A DNA stretch of 64,000 bases from Limimaricola sp. (GTDB lineage Bacteria; Pseudomonadota; Alphaproteobacteria; Rhodobacterales; Rhodobacteraceae). Below, in pieces: positions 34,442 to 43,003 of the stretch; positions within the stretch are counted from its first letter, which is position 1, and every line of letters starts with the position of its first letter. The translations under genes and the position numbers were made by a program. The stretch covers positions 126,501 through 190,500 of the forward strand of contig NZ_WGLM01000004.1 in the NCBI RefSeq assembly GCF_016125575.1, written 5' to 3'. Under the pieces are notes generated by a model. The model did not search any database. It was not told the DNA's origin and saw only the letters and a list, made by a program, of their open reading frames with translations.

Positions 34442-35602
34442 TCAGGCCCCCAGCGGTCGCAACAGGTCACGGCTGATGATGTGGCGCTGGATCTCGGAAG
34501 TGCCGTCCCAGATCCGCTCGACCCGCGCATCGCGCCAGAACCGCTCCAGCGGCAGGTCGTCCATCAGGCCCATGCCGCCGTGGATCTGGATCGCCCGGTC
34601 GGTGACACGGGCCAGCATTTCGGAAGCATAAAGCTTGGCACTCGCGATCTCGCGGTTGGCAGGCAAACCCTTGTCCAGCCGGTCGGCGGCGGCCAGCGTC
34701 AGCAGGTCGGCCGCGTCGATCTCGGTCACCATGTCGGCCAGCTGGAAACTGACGCCCTGGAACTTGCCGATCTTCTGGCCGAACTGCTCGCGTTCGGCGG
34801 CATGGCCCAGCGCCAGGTCGAAGACCCGCCGCGCACGGCCTACCGCCATGGTGGCCACCGTGATGCGGGTGGCGTAGAGCCAGGTATTCATCACCTCGAA
34901 CCCGCCATCGACCTTGCCCAGCACCTGCGCGTCGGGCAGGCGGCAATCGTCGAATTCGAGGATCATGTTCTTGTAGCCGCGATGGCTGACGGACTTGTAG
35001 CCGTCGCGGATGGTGAAACCCGGCGTGCCTCGATCGACCAGAAACGCGGTGATCCGCTTTTTCGGGCCCCGCTCGGTCTGATCCTCGCCGGTGGCCACGA
35101 AGACGATAACGAAATCGGCGTGATCAGCCCCCGAGATGAAATGCTTGGTGCCATTGAGCACCCAGTCACCCCCATCGCGCCGGGCCGAACACTTCATGCC
35201 GCGGATGTCCGAGCCTGCGCCGGGCTCGGTCATTGCCAGCGCGTCCATCCGGTCGCCCTGCACCGCCGGGACAAGGTAGCGGTCCACCTGCTCGCCTTCG
35301 CAGGCCATCAGGATGTTCTGCGGCCGTCCGAAGAAATGCGTCAGTGCCATCGAGCCGCGGCCAAGCTCGCGCTCGACCAGCGCAAATTCAAGGTGGTTGA
35401 GGCCGGCACCGCCAACCCGCTCGGGGAAGTTGCAGGCGTAAAAGCCCAACTCCTTCGTCTTGCGCTTGATCTCCTGCGCGATCTCGTGCGGCACCTCGCC
35501 CGTGCGTTCGACCAGTTGCTCGTGCGGATAGATTTCGTTTTCCACGAAGCTGCGGACCGTGTCCGCGATCATCCGATGTTCGTCTGTCAGTCCGTAGTCC
35601 AT
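34442..35602 (-). CDS. Acyl-CoA dehydrogenase
   Basis: A 386-residue FAD flavoprotein. ALAMTEPGAGSDIRGMKCSA and NGTKHFISGADHADF are the FAD and substrate binding signatures of the middle domain, and the C-terminal helical domain has QIHGGMGLMDDLPLERFWRD and DGTSEIQRHIISRDL. The catalytic base region follows the family pattern. ATG 35602 was taken; a TTG at 35614 would overlap the previous stop. It oxidises an acyl-CoA, passing electrons to ETF. Chain specificity is unknown. Confidence 0.9.
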   Translation of the reverse strand: MDYGLTDEHRMIADTVRSFVENEIYPHEQLVERTGEVPHEIAQEIKRKTKELGFYACNFPERVGGAGLNHLEFALVERELGRGSMALTHFFGRPQNILMACEGEQVDRYLVPAVQGDRMDALAMTEPGAGSDIRGMKCSARRDGGDWVLNGTKHFISGADHADFVIVFVATGEDQTERGPKKRITAFLVDRGTPGFTIRDGYKSVSHRGYKNMILEFDDCRLPDAQVLGKVDGGFEVMNTWLYATRITVATMAVGRARRVFDLALGHAAEREQFGQKIGKFQGVSFQLADMVTEIDAADLLTLAAADRLDKGLPANREIASAKLYASEMLARVTDRAIQIHGGMGLMDDLPLERFWRDARVERIWDGTSEIQRHIISRDLLRPLGA

Positions 35603-35610
35603 GTCGGTCG

Positions 35611-36366
35611 TCAACTCGCGTAATTGCTGCCTTCGTCGTCGAGGATGGCCTTGATCTCGGCAAGGTGGCGGATGTCCTGCTCGGGATAGGCCTCAAGCTC
35701 TGACGCGGTCTTTTCGGCCACGTCGTCGGGCAGGATGCGCAGTGGCCGGCCTGTCTGCAAGGCGCGGATATAGGTCTCGGCCGCGCGCTCGAAGTAGTAG
35801 AGGCGGTTGAAGGTCTCGGCGACGGTCGCGCCGATGACCAGCACGCCGTGATTGCCCATCACCATCACCTTCTTTTTCGGGTCGCTGAACTGCGCCGCAC
35901 AGCGTTCACCCTCATCCTCGAAGGCGAGCCCTCCGTAATGATCGTCGATCACGATGCGGTTGTAGAAGGTGGCGCAGTTCTGGTCGATCGGCGGCAGGCG
36001 GCTGTCGGCAAGGCTGGCCAGCACGGTGGCAAAGATCGAATGGACGTGCATCGCGCAGCGTGCATGGGGCACGTGGCGGTGGATCGCGCCGTGCAGGCCC
36101 CAGGCCGTCGGATCAGGTGCGTCTGGTCCTTTCAGCGTATCGGGATCATCGGCATCAAGCAGCAACAGGTCCGAGGCGCGGATGCGCGCGAAGTGCCGCT
36201 GGTTCGGGTTCATCAGGAACCGCGTGCCCGCCGGATTGACGGCCAATGAAAAGTGGTTGGCCACGGCCTCGTGCATGTTCAGCCGGGCGGTCCAGCGAAA
36301 GGCGGCGGCAAGATCCACCCGTTCAGCCCAGAAATCCATGTTCGGGCGTAGTTGCGAAACACTCAT
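35611..36366 (-). CDS. Class II aldolase/adducin family protein
   Basis: A 251-residue protein with the class II aldolase fold. NHFSLAVNPAGTRFLMNP near the N-terminus holds the phosphate-site region, and HRHVPHARCAMHVHSIFATV supplies two metal-ligand histidines. MVMGNHGVLVIGATVAETFN carries the third. Members include fuculose aldolases and decarboxylases. ATG 36366 follows AGGAGG. It leads an operon with the acyl-CoA dehydrogenase. Substrate unknown. Confidence 0.85.
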   Translation of the reverse strand: MSVSQLRPNMDFWAERVDLAAAFRWTARLNMHEAVANHFSLAVNPAGTRFLMNPNQRHFARIRASDLLLLDADDPDTLKGPDAPDPTAWGLHGAIHRHVPHARCAMHVHSIFATVLASLADSRLPPIDQNCATFYNRIVIDDHYGGLAFEDEGERCAAQFSDPKKKVMVMGNHGVLVIGATVAETFNRLYYFERAAETYIRALQTGRPLRILPDDVAEKTASELEAYPEQDIRHLAEIKAILDDEGSNYAS

Positions 36367-36573
36367 GTCATCCTCCTGTTGCGCGTATTAGGGCATGACG
36401 CAGGGACCCGTGCCTAGCGCGAAAACGACACGGCCGCCGGGGTGCGGGGCTTGAACTCGCCCGCGAGATGATAACAATTGGTCCATGGAGCCATCCGCAT
36501 TCCCTTCCCCGCTTTTCCGCCCCGCCGTGCGCCGCACGGATGACGGGCCGCGCGCCTGCGCCAAGGACACGAT

Positions 36574-38058
36574 ATGAACGCCGCCGACCCCAAGCTTGCC
36601 CTTATCACGCCCGATGTTCCGGCGCCCGAGGCCTTTACAGACCCGGCCGCCGCCGTTGCCCGGCTGATGGCGCTTTATGATGGCGCGACGACCTTTCTGC
36701 GCGCGCGCTTCTCCGAAACCATCAGGCAGGGGCGGCCCACAGCGCGTTTCCGCGCCTTCTACCCCGAGGTCCGACTGACGACGACCAGCTTCGCCGCAAC
36801 CGACAGCCGGCTGTCTTTCGGCCATGTCGCCGTGCCCGGCACCTATGCCACCACCATCACCCGGCCCGATCTTTTCGCGGCCTACCTTGAACAGCAGATC
36901 GGGCTCTTGATTCAGAACCACGGTGTGCCGGTGGTGATCGGGCCATCGGCCACGCCGATGCCGGTCCATTTCGCCGTTGCCGGCGACGAAGCGTTGACCG
37001 TGCCGCAGGAGGGCGCGCTGGACTTCATCCTGCGCGATGTCTTCGACGTGCCGGATCTTTCGACCACGCACGATGACATCGTCAACGGCATGGGGTTCCA
37101 GTATCCCGACGGCGCGCATCCACTGGCACCCTTTACCGCGCAGCGGGTGGATTATTCACTGGCGCGCCTCAGCCACTATACAGCGACCGCCGCCGACCAT
37201 TTCCAGAATCACGTCCTGTTCACCAACTACCAGTTCTACGTGGACGAGTTCGAGGCCTATGCGCGCAACGTGCTGGCCGATCCCGACAGCGGCTATACCG
37301 CCTTCGTGGGCCCGGGCAATACGCAGATCACCGGCCCGGACGAGGTGCTGGAAGGGCCGGCCAAGCTGCCGCAAATGCCGACCTACCACCTCAAGCGGAA
37401 GGGCGGGCAGGGCATCACGCTGGTCAACATCGGTATCGGCCCGTCAAACGCCAAGACCGCGACAGACCATATCGCGGTGCTGCGGCCGCATGCCTGGCTG
37501 ATGGTCGGGCATTGCGCGGGCCTGCGCAATTCGCAGCGGCTGGGCGATTTCGTGCTGGCACACGCCTACCTGCGCGAGGACCACGTACTGGACGCCGACC
37601 TGCCGATCTGGGTGCCGATCCCGGCGCTGGCCGAGATTCAGGTGGCGCTGGAAGATGCGGTGGCCGACATCACCAAGCTCGAAGGGTTCGAGTTGAAGCG
37701 GATCATGCGCACGGGCACCGTCGCCACCATCGACAACCGCAACTGGGAACTGCGCGACCAGTCCGGCCCGGTCCAGCGCCTCAGCCAGAGCCGGGCCATC
37801 GCGCTGGACATGGAAAGTGCAACGATCGCGGCGAACGGGTTCCGCTTCCGGGTGCCCTATGGCACTCTTCTATGCGTGTCGGACAAGCCGCTGCATGGCG
37901 AGTTGAAGCTGCCCGGCATGGCCTCGGATTTCTACAAGACGCAGGTGGCACGGCACCTGCTGATCGGCGTGCGGGCGATGGAATTGCTGCGCGACATGCC
38001 CCTTGAACGCATCCACAGCCGCAAGTTGCGCAGCTTCGAAGAGACAGCTTTCCTCTGA
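36574..38058 (+). CDS. amn: AMP nucleosidase
   Basis: The 494-residue enzyme hydrolyses AMP to adenine and ribose-5-phosphate. The N-terminal AMP nucleosidase domain (to about residue 170) precedes a nucleoside-phosphorylase-fold domain with VNIGIGPSNAKTATDHIAVL, LMVGHCAGLRNSQRLGDFVL and ALDMESATIAANGFRFRVPY. Length and order match bacterial Amn. It is a single gene followed by an intrinsic terminator. Confidence 0.94.
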   Translation: MNAADPKLALITPDVPAPEAFTDPAAAVARLMALYDGATTFLRARFSETIRQGRPTARFRAFYPEVRLTTTSFAATDSRLSFGHVAVPGTYATTITRPDLFAAYLEQQIGLLIQNHGVPVVIGPSATPMPVHFAVAGDEALTVPQEGALDFILRDVFDVPDLSTTHDDIVNGMGFQYPDGAHPLAPFTAQRVDYSLARLSHYTATAADHFQNHVLFTNYQFYVDEFEAYARNVLADPDSGYTAFVGPGNTQITGPDEVLEGPAKLPQMPTYHLKRKGGQGITLVNIGIGPSNAKTATDHIAVLRPHAWLMVGHCAGLRNSQRLGDFVLAHAYLREDHVLDADLPIWVPIPALAEIQVALEDAVADITKLEGFELKRIMRTGTVATIDNRNWELRDQSGPVQRLSQSRAIALDMESATIAANGFRFRVPYGTLLCVSDKPLHGELKLPGMASDFYKTQVARHLLIGVRAMELLRDMPLERIHSRKLRSFEETAFL

Positions 38059-38071
38059 ATTGCGCGAATTC

Positions 38072-38090
38072 CCTCATTTCATGAGGTTTT
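38072..38090 (+). terminator. Rho-independent terminator after amn
   Basis: CCTCAT-TTC-ATGAGG forms a perfect 6-bp stem directly followed by TTTT, 13 bases after the amn stop. The stem is short but the position and T-run fit. Confidence 0.6.
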
Positions 38091-38191
38091 CGCTTGCATC
38101 GGGCGTCATTTGGTTGTGCTTCTAAACCACTTTCCGAGGGATGACGGGTAAAAGGCCCTGAAGATCGGGTTAACAAATGGGGAGGCCTGAC

Positions 38192-38491
38192 ATGGCGACA
38201 GCTTCGAAAAAACCGATGACCAAATCGCAGATGGTGACGGCAATCGCCGAGCACGCTGGCAGCGACAAGAAAACCGCGTCTGCTGTTCTGGACGCGATGC
38301 TGGCGGTCATCACGCAAGAGGTTTCGGCCGGTGGCGCGGTGACGCTGCCCGGCGTTGGCAAGATTTACTGCCGTGACCGCCCCGAGCGCATGGTGCGTAA
38401 CCCGGCGACCGGCGACCAGGTCCGCAAGGACGCCGACCGCGTGGTCAAGTTCACGATCGCCAAGGCGCTGAAGGAAAGCGTCAACAGCTAA
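38192..38491 (+). CDS. HU family DNA-binding protein
   Basis: A 99-residue histone-like protein. The dimer helices (MTKSQMVTAIAEHAGSDKKT) and the beta-arm region VTLPGVGKIYCRDRPERMVR and NPATGDQVRKDADRVVKFTI are typical of HU/IHF. GGGGAGG precedes the ATG; the in-frame GTG/ATG at 38177 is rejected. It bends and compacts DNA in the nucleoid. The N-terminus is slightly longer than classic HU. Confidence 0.93.
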   Translation: MATASKKPMTKSQMVTAIAEHAGSDKKTASAVLDAMLAVITQEVSAGGAVTLPGVGKIYCRDRPERMVRNPATGDQVRKDADRVVKFTIAKALKESVNS

Positions 38492-38504
38492 GCGTTACGG
38501 CAGA

Positions 38505-38525
38505 CGGCGCGCGGCCTGCGCGCCG
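38505..38525 (+). terminator. GC hairpin after the HU gene
   Basis: CGGCGCGC-GGCCT-GCGCGCCG is a perfect 8-bp stem 14 bases after the HU stop. No T-run follows, so it may be an mRNA-stabilising hairpin or a weak terminator. Confidence 0.4.
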
Positions 38526-38578
38526 CCGGATCGAGATTGGGGCCGTCCATGCCGGGCGGCCCTGTTGCGTGAGGGGAC

Positions 38579-39460
38579 ATGGATTTCATTGCCATCGCCA
38601 TGGGCCTGGCCTTTGCGCTCATGTGGTCCTCGGCCTTCACCTCGGCCCATGTGATCGTGTCCTATGCGCCGCCCATGACGGCGCTGGCACTGCGGTTCCT
38701 GATTTCGGGGCTGCTTGGCGTCGGCATTGCCCTTGCGCTGGGCCAGCGTCCGCGGCTGACGCGGGCGCAATGGCTGGCCACCGTGATCTTCGGGATCAGC
38801 CAGAACGCGCTTTACCTTGGACTGAACTTTGTCGCGATGCAGACGGTGCAGGCCTCGCTGGCGGCGATCATCGCCTCGACCATGCCGCTTTTGGTGGCCA
38901 TTGCCGGCCGGCTTGTCCTGGGCCAGCAGTTACGGCCGCTGGGCGTGGCTGGCATCCTTGCGGGCATGGTTGGCGTCGCTCTTATCATGGGGGCCCGGAT
39001 CGAGGGCGGGGTGGACCTGAACGGCGTCTTGCTCTGCGGTATCGGTGTGCTCAGCCTGACTGTGGCGACATTGACGGTGCGCGGCGCAACGTCCGGCGGC
39101 AACCTTCTGATGATCGTCGGATTGCAGATGCTGATTGGCTCGGCCGTGCTGTGGCCTCTGGCACTGGGGTTCGAGACGCCGAATATCACCTGGAACTGGC
39201 AGCTGGTGGTGGCCTTTGCCTATACCACGCTGGTGCCGGGTCTGGGCGCCACCTTTCTGTGGTTCCTGCTGGTGGGGCGCATCGGGGCGCTGCGCGCGGC
39301 GACCTTCCACTTCCTCAACCCGTTCTTCGGCGTCGCCATCGCCGCCGTCATCCTGCGCGAGGCGCTTGGCCCGCTTGACGTGGTTGGGGTGATCGTGGTC
39401 GCAGGCGGCATCCTTGCGGTGCAACTGTCGCGCCAACCCGCCGCGCCTACAGCAAAGTGA
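38579..39460 (+). CDS. DMT (EamA) family transporter
   Basis: A 293-residue protein with about ten membrane segments in two EamA halves: LAFALMWSSAFTSAHVIVSY and PPMTALALRFLISGL in the first, LGATFLWFLLVGRIGALRAA in the second. Substrate unknown; many relatives export amino acids or drugs. GTGAGGGG precedes the ATG. Confidence 0.87.
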   Translation: MDFIAIAMGLAFALMWSSAFTSAHVIVSYAPPMTALALRFLISGLLGVGIALALGQRPRLTRAQWLATVIFGISQNALYLGLNFVAMQTVQASLAAIIASTMPLLVAIAGRLVLGQQLRPLGVAGILAGMVGVALIMGARIEGGVDLNGVLLCGIGVLSLTVATLTVRGATSGGNLLMIVGLQMLIGSAVLWPLALGFETPNITWNWQLVVAFAYTTLVPGLGATFLWFLLVGRIGALRAATFHFLNPFFGVAIAAVILREALGPLDVVGVIVVAGGILAVQLSRQPAAPTAK

Positions 39461-39516
39461 AGCCCTGTAACGCGAATCCCGGCTGACGACGGGACGGGTG
39501 CCGCTACCATTGGTAC

Positions 39517-40230
39517 ATGGAACTGATCCTTGCCTATATCGCGGGCCTGCTGACGCTGATCAATCCCTGCGTCCTGCCGGTGCTGCCCATCGTGCTGGCA
39601 TCAAGCCTGCAGTCCAACCGCCTTGGCCCGCTGGCCCTGACGGCGGGGCTGGCGCTGTCCTTCGTCGCCTCCGGCATGATCGTGGCCGCCTTCGGCCCCG
39701 CGCTGGGCCTCGAGTCCGACACGGTGGCGCGGGCGGGCGGGCTGGTGATGGCGGCCTTCGGCCTTGTCCTGCTGGTGCCACGGCTGCAGGCGGGCTTTGC
39801 GACCGCAACGGCGGGACTGTCGGCCGGGGCCGATGCCCGGATCGGCAGGAAAGAGCGCGCTGGGCTGACCAGCCAAGCGCTGGGCGGCGCACTTCTGGGG
39901 CTGGTCTGGGTGCCCTGCGTTGGGCCAACGCTGGGCGGGGCCATCGCGCTGGCCGCGACAGGACGGAACCTTGCTTGGGCCGGCGCCATCATGGCGGCCT
40001 TTGCGCTGGGTGTGGCAACGGTGATGCTCGCCTTGGCCTACGGCGCACAATCCGCGCTGCGCAGCCGGCGCGACGCGCTGCGGCGACTGGCAGGCCGGGC
40101 AAGGCCCGCGATGGGCGCGGCCTTTCTCCTTGTCGGGGCAGCGATCTGGTTTAACTGGTTGCCCATCGCCGAGGGCTGGCTGCTGGATCATACCCCCATC
40201 TGGATGCAGGACCTGTCGGTCCGCTACTGA
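39517..40230 (+). CDS. ccdA: CcdA/DsbD-type thiol transport membrane protein
   Basis: A 237-residue protein with six membrane segments. The two conserved cysteines are in LINPCVLPVLPIVLASSL (TM1) and VWVPCVGPTLGGAIA (TM4). CcdA passes electrons from cytoplasmic thioredoxin to periplasmic thiol proteins, supporting cytochrome c assembly among others. The exported thioredoxin gene 12 bases downstream is its likely partner. Confidence 0.88.
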   Translation: MELILAYIAGLLTLINPCVLPVLPIVLASSLQSNRLGPLALTAGLALSFVASGMIVAAFGPALGLESDTVARAGGLVMAAFGLVLLVPRLQAGFATATAGLSAGADARIGRKERAGLTSQALGGALLGLVWVPCVGPTLGGAIALAATGRNLAWAGAIMAAFALGVATVMLALAYGAQSALRSRRDALRRLAGRARPAMGAAFLLVGAAIWFNWLPIAEGWLLDHTPIWMQDLSVRY

Positions 40231-40242
40231 ACGGAGACCACC

Positions 40243-40656
40243 ATGCAAAGACGCACCTTCCTGACGCTCGCCGCTGGCGCGGCTCTTGCCCCCGCCGTGC
40301 TGCACGCTGATCCGATCCCCTACACGCCCGGGCTGGTTTACAAGGAACTTGCCGCGGGCAAGACCGTGTTCGTCGATTTCTACGCGACGTGGTGCACCAC
40401 CTGCCGCGCGCAGCACCGGGTGATGGACCGGCTGAAGGCCGAGAACCCGGCCTATGAACAGCAGATCACCTTCGTGCAGGTCGACTGGGACACTTACAAG
40501 GATGACAAGCTGAGGCATGACCTGCAGATACCGCGCCGCTCCACGCTGGTGGTGCTGAAGGGCAGCATGGAACTGGGCCGGATCGTCGCCGGCACGGACG
40601 AGGCGCAGATCAAGGCGCTGTTCGATACCGCGCTGGCGGCCGCGACGGGCGCCTAG
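40243..40656 (+). CDS. Exported thioredoxin-fold protein
   Basis: A 137-residue protein with an N-terminal export signal that includes a twin-arginine ([19 protein letters not shown]), then a thioredoxin domain with the redox motif WCTTC (in [13 protein letters not shown]). The cis-Pro region is [10 protein letters not shown]. It should act in the periplasm as a reductant receiving electrons from the adjacent CcdA. Its TAG stop overlaps the convergent aroC stop in a CTAG. Confidence 0.88.
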   Translation: MQRRTFLTLAAGAALAPAVLHADPIPYTPGLVYKELAAGKTVFVDFYATWCTTCRAQHRVMDRLKAENPAYEQQITFVQVDWDTYKDDKLRHDLQIPRRSTLVVLKGSMELGRIVAGTDEAQIKALFDTALAAATGA

Positions 40657-41762
40657 GCCGGGCCGATCCGCCCGCGCTGGCCGCCGGTCTGGCCGCGGTC
40701 CAGCAGGATGTGGTCAAGGATCACGCAGGCCATCATCGCCTCGCCCACGGGCACGGCACGGATGCCGACACAAGGATCGTGCCGGCCCTGCGTCACCACC
40801 TCGGTCGGCGTGCCGTCAATACGGATCGAGGCGCGGGGAGACAGGATGGAACTTGTCGGCTTCACAGCGAAGCGCACCACCACGTCCTGCCCGGTGCTGA
40901 TCCCACCCAGGATGCCGCCGGCGTGGTTGGATGAATATTCCGGCCCGTTCGCGCCCATGAAGATCTCGTCGGCATTGTCGCGCCCGGTCAGGGCGGCCGC
41001 CGCCATCCCCTCGCCAATCTCGACACCCTTGACCGCGTTGATCGTCATCATCGCCGCGGCAAGATCGCTGTCGAGCTTGGCATAGATCGGCGCGCCGATG
41101 CCCGCAGGTACGCCGCGGGCCACGACTTCGATGATAGCACCGACCGAGTTGTGGTCCTTGCGGCGCAGGAAATCGAGGTAGTCTTCCCATTCGGCGGCCA
41201 CGGCCGGATCGGGGCACCAGAAATCGTTTTGGTCGATCGCGTCCCAGTCGAACCGGCTGCGGTCGATCGTCTTGGCGCCCATCTGCACCATGTAGCCCTT
41301 GACCTGCACCTGTGGCGCGATCTGGCCCAGCACCGCGCGCGCAACGCCACCCGCCGCCACCCGCGCCGCGGTTTCGCGGGCGGAAGAACGCCCGCCGCCG
41401 CGCGGATCGCGCAGGCCGTATTTCTGGTGATAGGTGATGTCGGCATGGCCGGGTCGGAACGTCTGCGCGATGTCGCCATAATCCTTCGACCGCTGGTCGA
41501 CGTTGCGGATCATCAGCTGGATCGGCGTGCCGGTGGTACGCCCCTCGTAGACGCCCGACAGGATTTCCACTGCGTCGGGCTCGCGCCGCTGGGTGGTGTT
41601 CTTGTTCTGCCCGGGGCGGCGCTTGTCCAGCCATTGCTGGATCATCACCTCGTCCAGCGGCACCCCCGGCGGACAGCCATCCACCGTGGCGCCCAGCGCG
41701 GGTCCGTGGCTTTCGCCCCATGTGGTGAAGCGGAACAGGTGACCGAAGGTGTTGAACGACAT
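40653..41762 (-). CDS. aroC: Chorismate synthase
   Basis: The 369-residue FMNH2-dependent enzyme converts EPSP to chorismate, the last shared step of aromatic amino acid synthesis. Family signatures are [13 protein letters not shown] near the N-terminus, [14 protein letters not shown] and [20 protein letters not shown], and [18 protein letters not shown] later. ATG 41762 is preceded by AAAGGGAG; the longer frame to 41840 is rejected. Convergent with the thioredoxin gene. Confidence 0.97.
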   Translation of the reverse strand: MSFNTFGHLFRFTTWGESHGPALGATVDGCPPGVPLDEVMIQQWLDKRRPGQNKNTTQRREPDAVEILSGVYEGRTTGTPIQLMIRNVDQRSKDYGDIAQTFRPGHADITYHQKYGLRDPRGGGRSSARETAARVAAGGVARAVLGQIAPQVQVKGYMVQMGAKTIDRSRFDWDAIDQNDFWCPDPAVAAEWEDYLDFLRRKDHNSVGAIIEVVARGVPAGIGAPIYAKLDSDLAAAMMTINAVKGVEIGEGMAAAALTGRDNADEIFMGANGPEYSSNHAGGILGGISTGQDVVVRFAVKPTSSILSPRASIRIDGTPTEVVTQGRHDPCVGIRAVPVGEAMMACVILDHILLDRGQTGGQRGRIGPA

Positions 41763-41875
41763 CGCGGGGGGCTCCCTTTGCAAGGGGCAATAACGTTGCC
41801 GTCCTTGCGCCTCAAGCCCTAACGGGCGCAGCTCAACCACCCCCCTTGTTGCCGCGCCGCCGTTGGTCTAGCTTC

Positions 41876-41970
41876 GGATCCACCTCGGGGTGCCCCACAG
41901 GGCTGAGATGCGTAACGCGGACCCGTTGAACCTGAACCGGTTAACACCGGCGGAGGGAAGGTAGGGATCC
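41876..41970 (+). promoter_or_regulatory. TPP riboswitch (THI element)
   Basis: The conserved sequence is plain: CTCGGGGTGCCC, then GGCTGAGATGCG containing CTGAGA, then ACCCGTTGAACCTGAACCGG and the GGCGGAGGGAAG end. P1 is formed by GGATCC-ACCT (41876-41885) with AGGT-AG-GGATCC (41959-41970). It lies 43 bases before thiB and should lower thiamine transporter expression when thiamine diphosphate is plentiful. No T-run hairpin follows, so control at translation of thiB is more likely than termination. Confidence 0.97.
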
Positions 41971-42013
41971 TCTCTATTCTCCTCGTCCGTCCGGCGCATG
42001 TGGAGAAGATGAG

Positions 42014-43003
42014 ATGAAGAAAATCCTCACCTTGGCCAGTGTCGCGGGGCTTTGCCTGATCGCCCAAGCGGCTGTGGCAGATACCCCCGTTCTCACGGTC
42101 TATACCTATGACAGCTTCGCCGCCGACTGGGGCCCCGGCCCGCAGATCAAGTCCGGCTTCGAAGAAACCTGCGGCTGCACGGTAAAGTTCGTGACGGCCG
42201 GCGACGGGGCCGCGCTGCTGTCGCGACTGGAGCTGGAAGGCGCCGCAGGCAGGGCCGACGTGGCGGTGGGGCTGGACACCAGCCTTATCGCGCGGGCCCG
42301 CGAAACGGGGCTGTTCGCGACGTCGGGCGTCGGCGAAAGCTATGACATGCCGGTCGCGTGGGACGACCCGGTCTTCGTGCCCTTCGACTGGGGCTATTTC
42401 GCCTTCGTGGCCAACAAGGGCGCGCCGGAGGTGCATTCTTTCAAGGAACTGGCCGCCAGCAACATCAAGATCGTTATCGAAGACCCGCGATCGTCCACGC
42501 CGGGGCTGGGGCTGCTGTTGTGGGTCAAGAAGGCCTATGGTGACGGCGCGGCAAAGATCTGGGCCGATCTGGCCGACAACATCGTAACCGTCACGCCGGG
42601 CTGGGACCAGGCCTATGGCCTGTTCCTCAATGGCGAGGCGGATGCAGTGCTCTCCTACTCAACCTCGCCCGCCTATCACCTGATCGCCGAGAACGACCCC
42701 TCGAAGGTCGCCTGGACCTTTGACGAGGGGCAATACATGCAGATCGAGGTCGCCGCGCGCATGGCGGCCAGCAAGCAGCCCGATCTGGCGCAGAAATTCC
42801 TGGCCTACCTGGTGTCGGACAAGGCGCAGGCGGTGATCCCGACGACGAACTGGATGTATCCGGTCGTGATGCCGAAAGAGGGGCTTCCCAAGGGGTTCGA
42901 AATGCCGGTCGCGCCCGACAAGGCGCTGCTTATGTCGCCCGACGAGGCCGCGGCGGCGCGTGACGGGGCGCTGGAAGAATGGCGCACCGCGCTGTCGCGC
43001 TAG
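42014..43003 (+). CDS. thiB: Thiamine ABC transporter substrate-binding protein
   Basis: A 329-residue periplasmic binding protein with a signal peptide (cleavage after QAAVA). TVYTYDSFAADWGPGPQIK is the ThiB N-terminal block, and VTPGWDQAYGLFLNGEADAV and TNWMYPVV contain ligand-site residues. It delivers thiamine, TMP or TPP to the permease. It is the first gene after the riboswitch with GGAGA before the ATG, and overlaps thiP. Confidence 0.95.
   Translation: MKKILTLASVAGLCLIAQAAVADTPVLTVYTYDSFAADWGPGPQIKSGFEETCGCTVKFVTAGDGAALLSRLELEGAAGRADVAVGLDTSLIARARETGLFATSGVGESYDMPVAWDDPVFVPFDWGYFAFVANKGAPEVHSFKELAASNIKIVIEDPRSSTPGLGLLLWVKKAYGDGAAKIWADLADNIVTVTPGWDQAYGLFLNGEADAVLSYSTSPAYHLIAENDPSKVAWTFDEGQYMQIEVAARMAASKQPDLAQKFLAYLVSDKAQAVIPTTNWMYPVVMPKEGLPKGFEMPVAPDKALLMSPDEAAAARDGALEEWRTALSR

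Noticed and set aside
38094-38122. Possible promoter TTGCAT upstream of the HU gene
   Set aside because: No convincing -10 hexamer at 16-18 bp.
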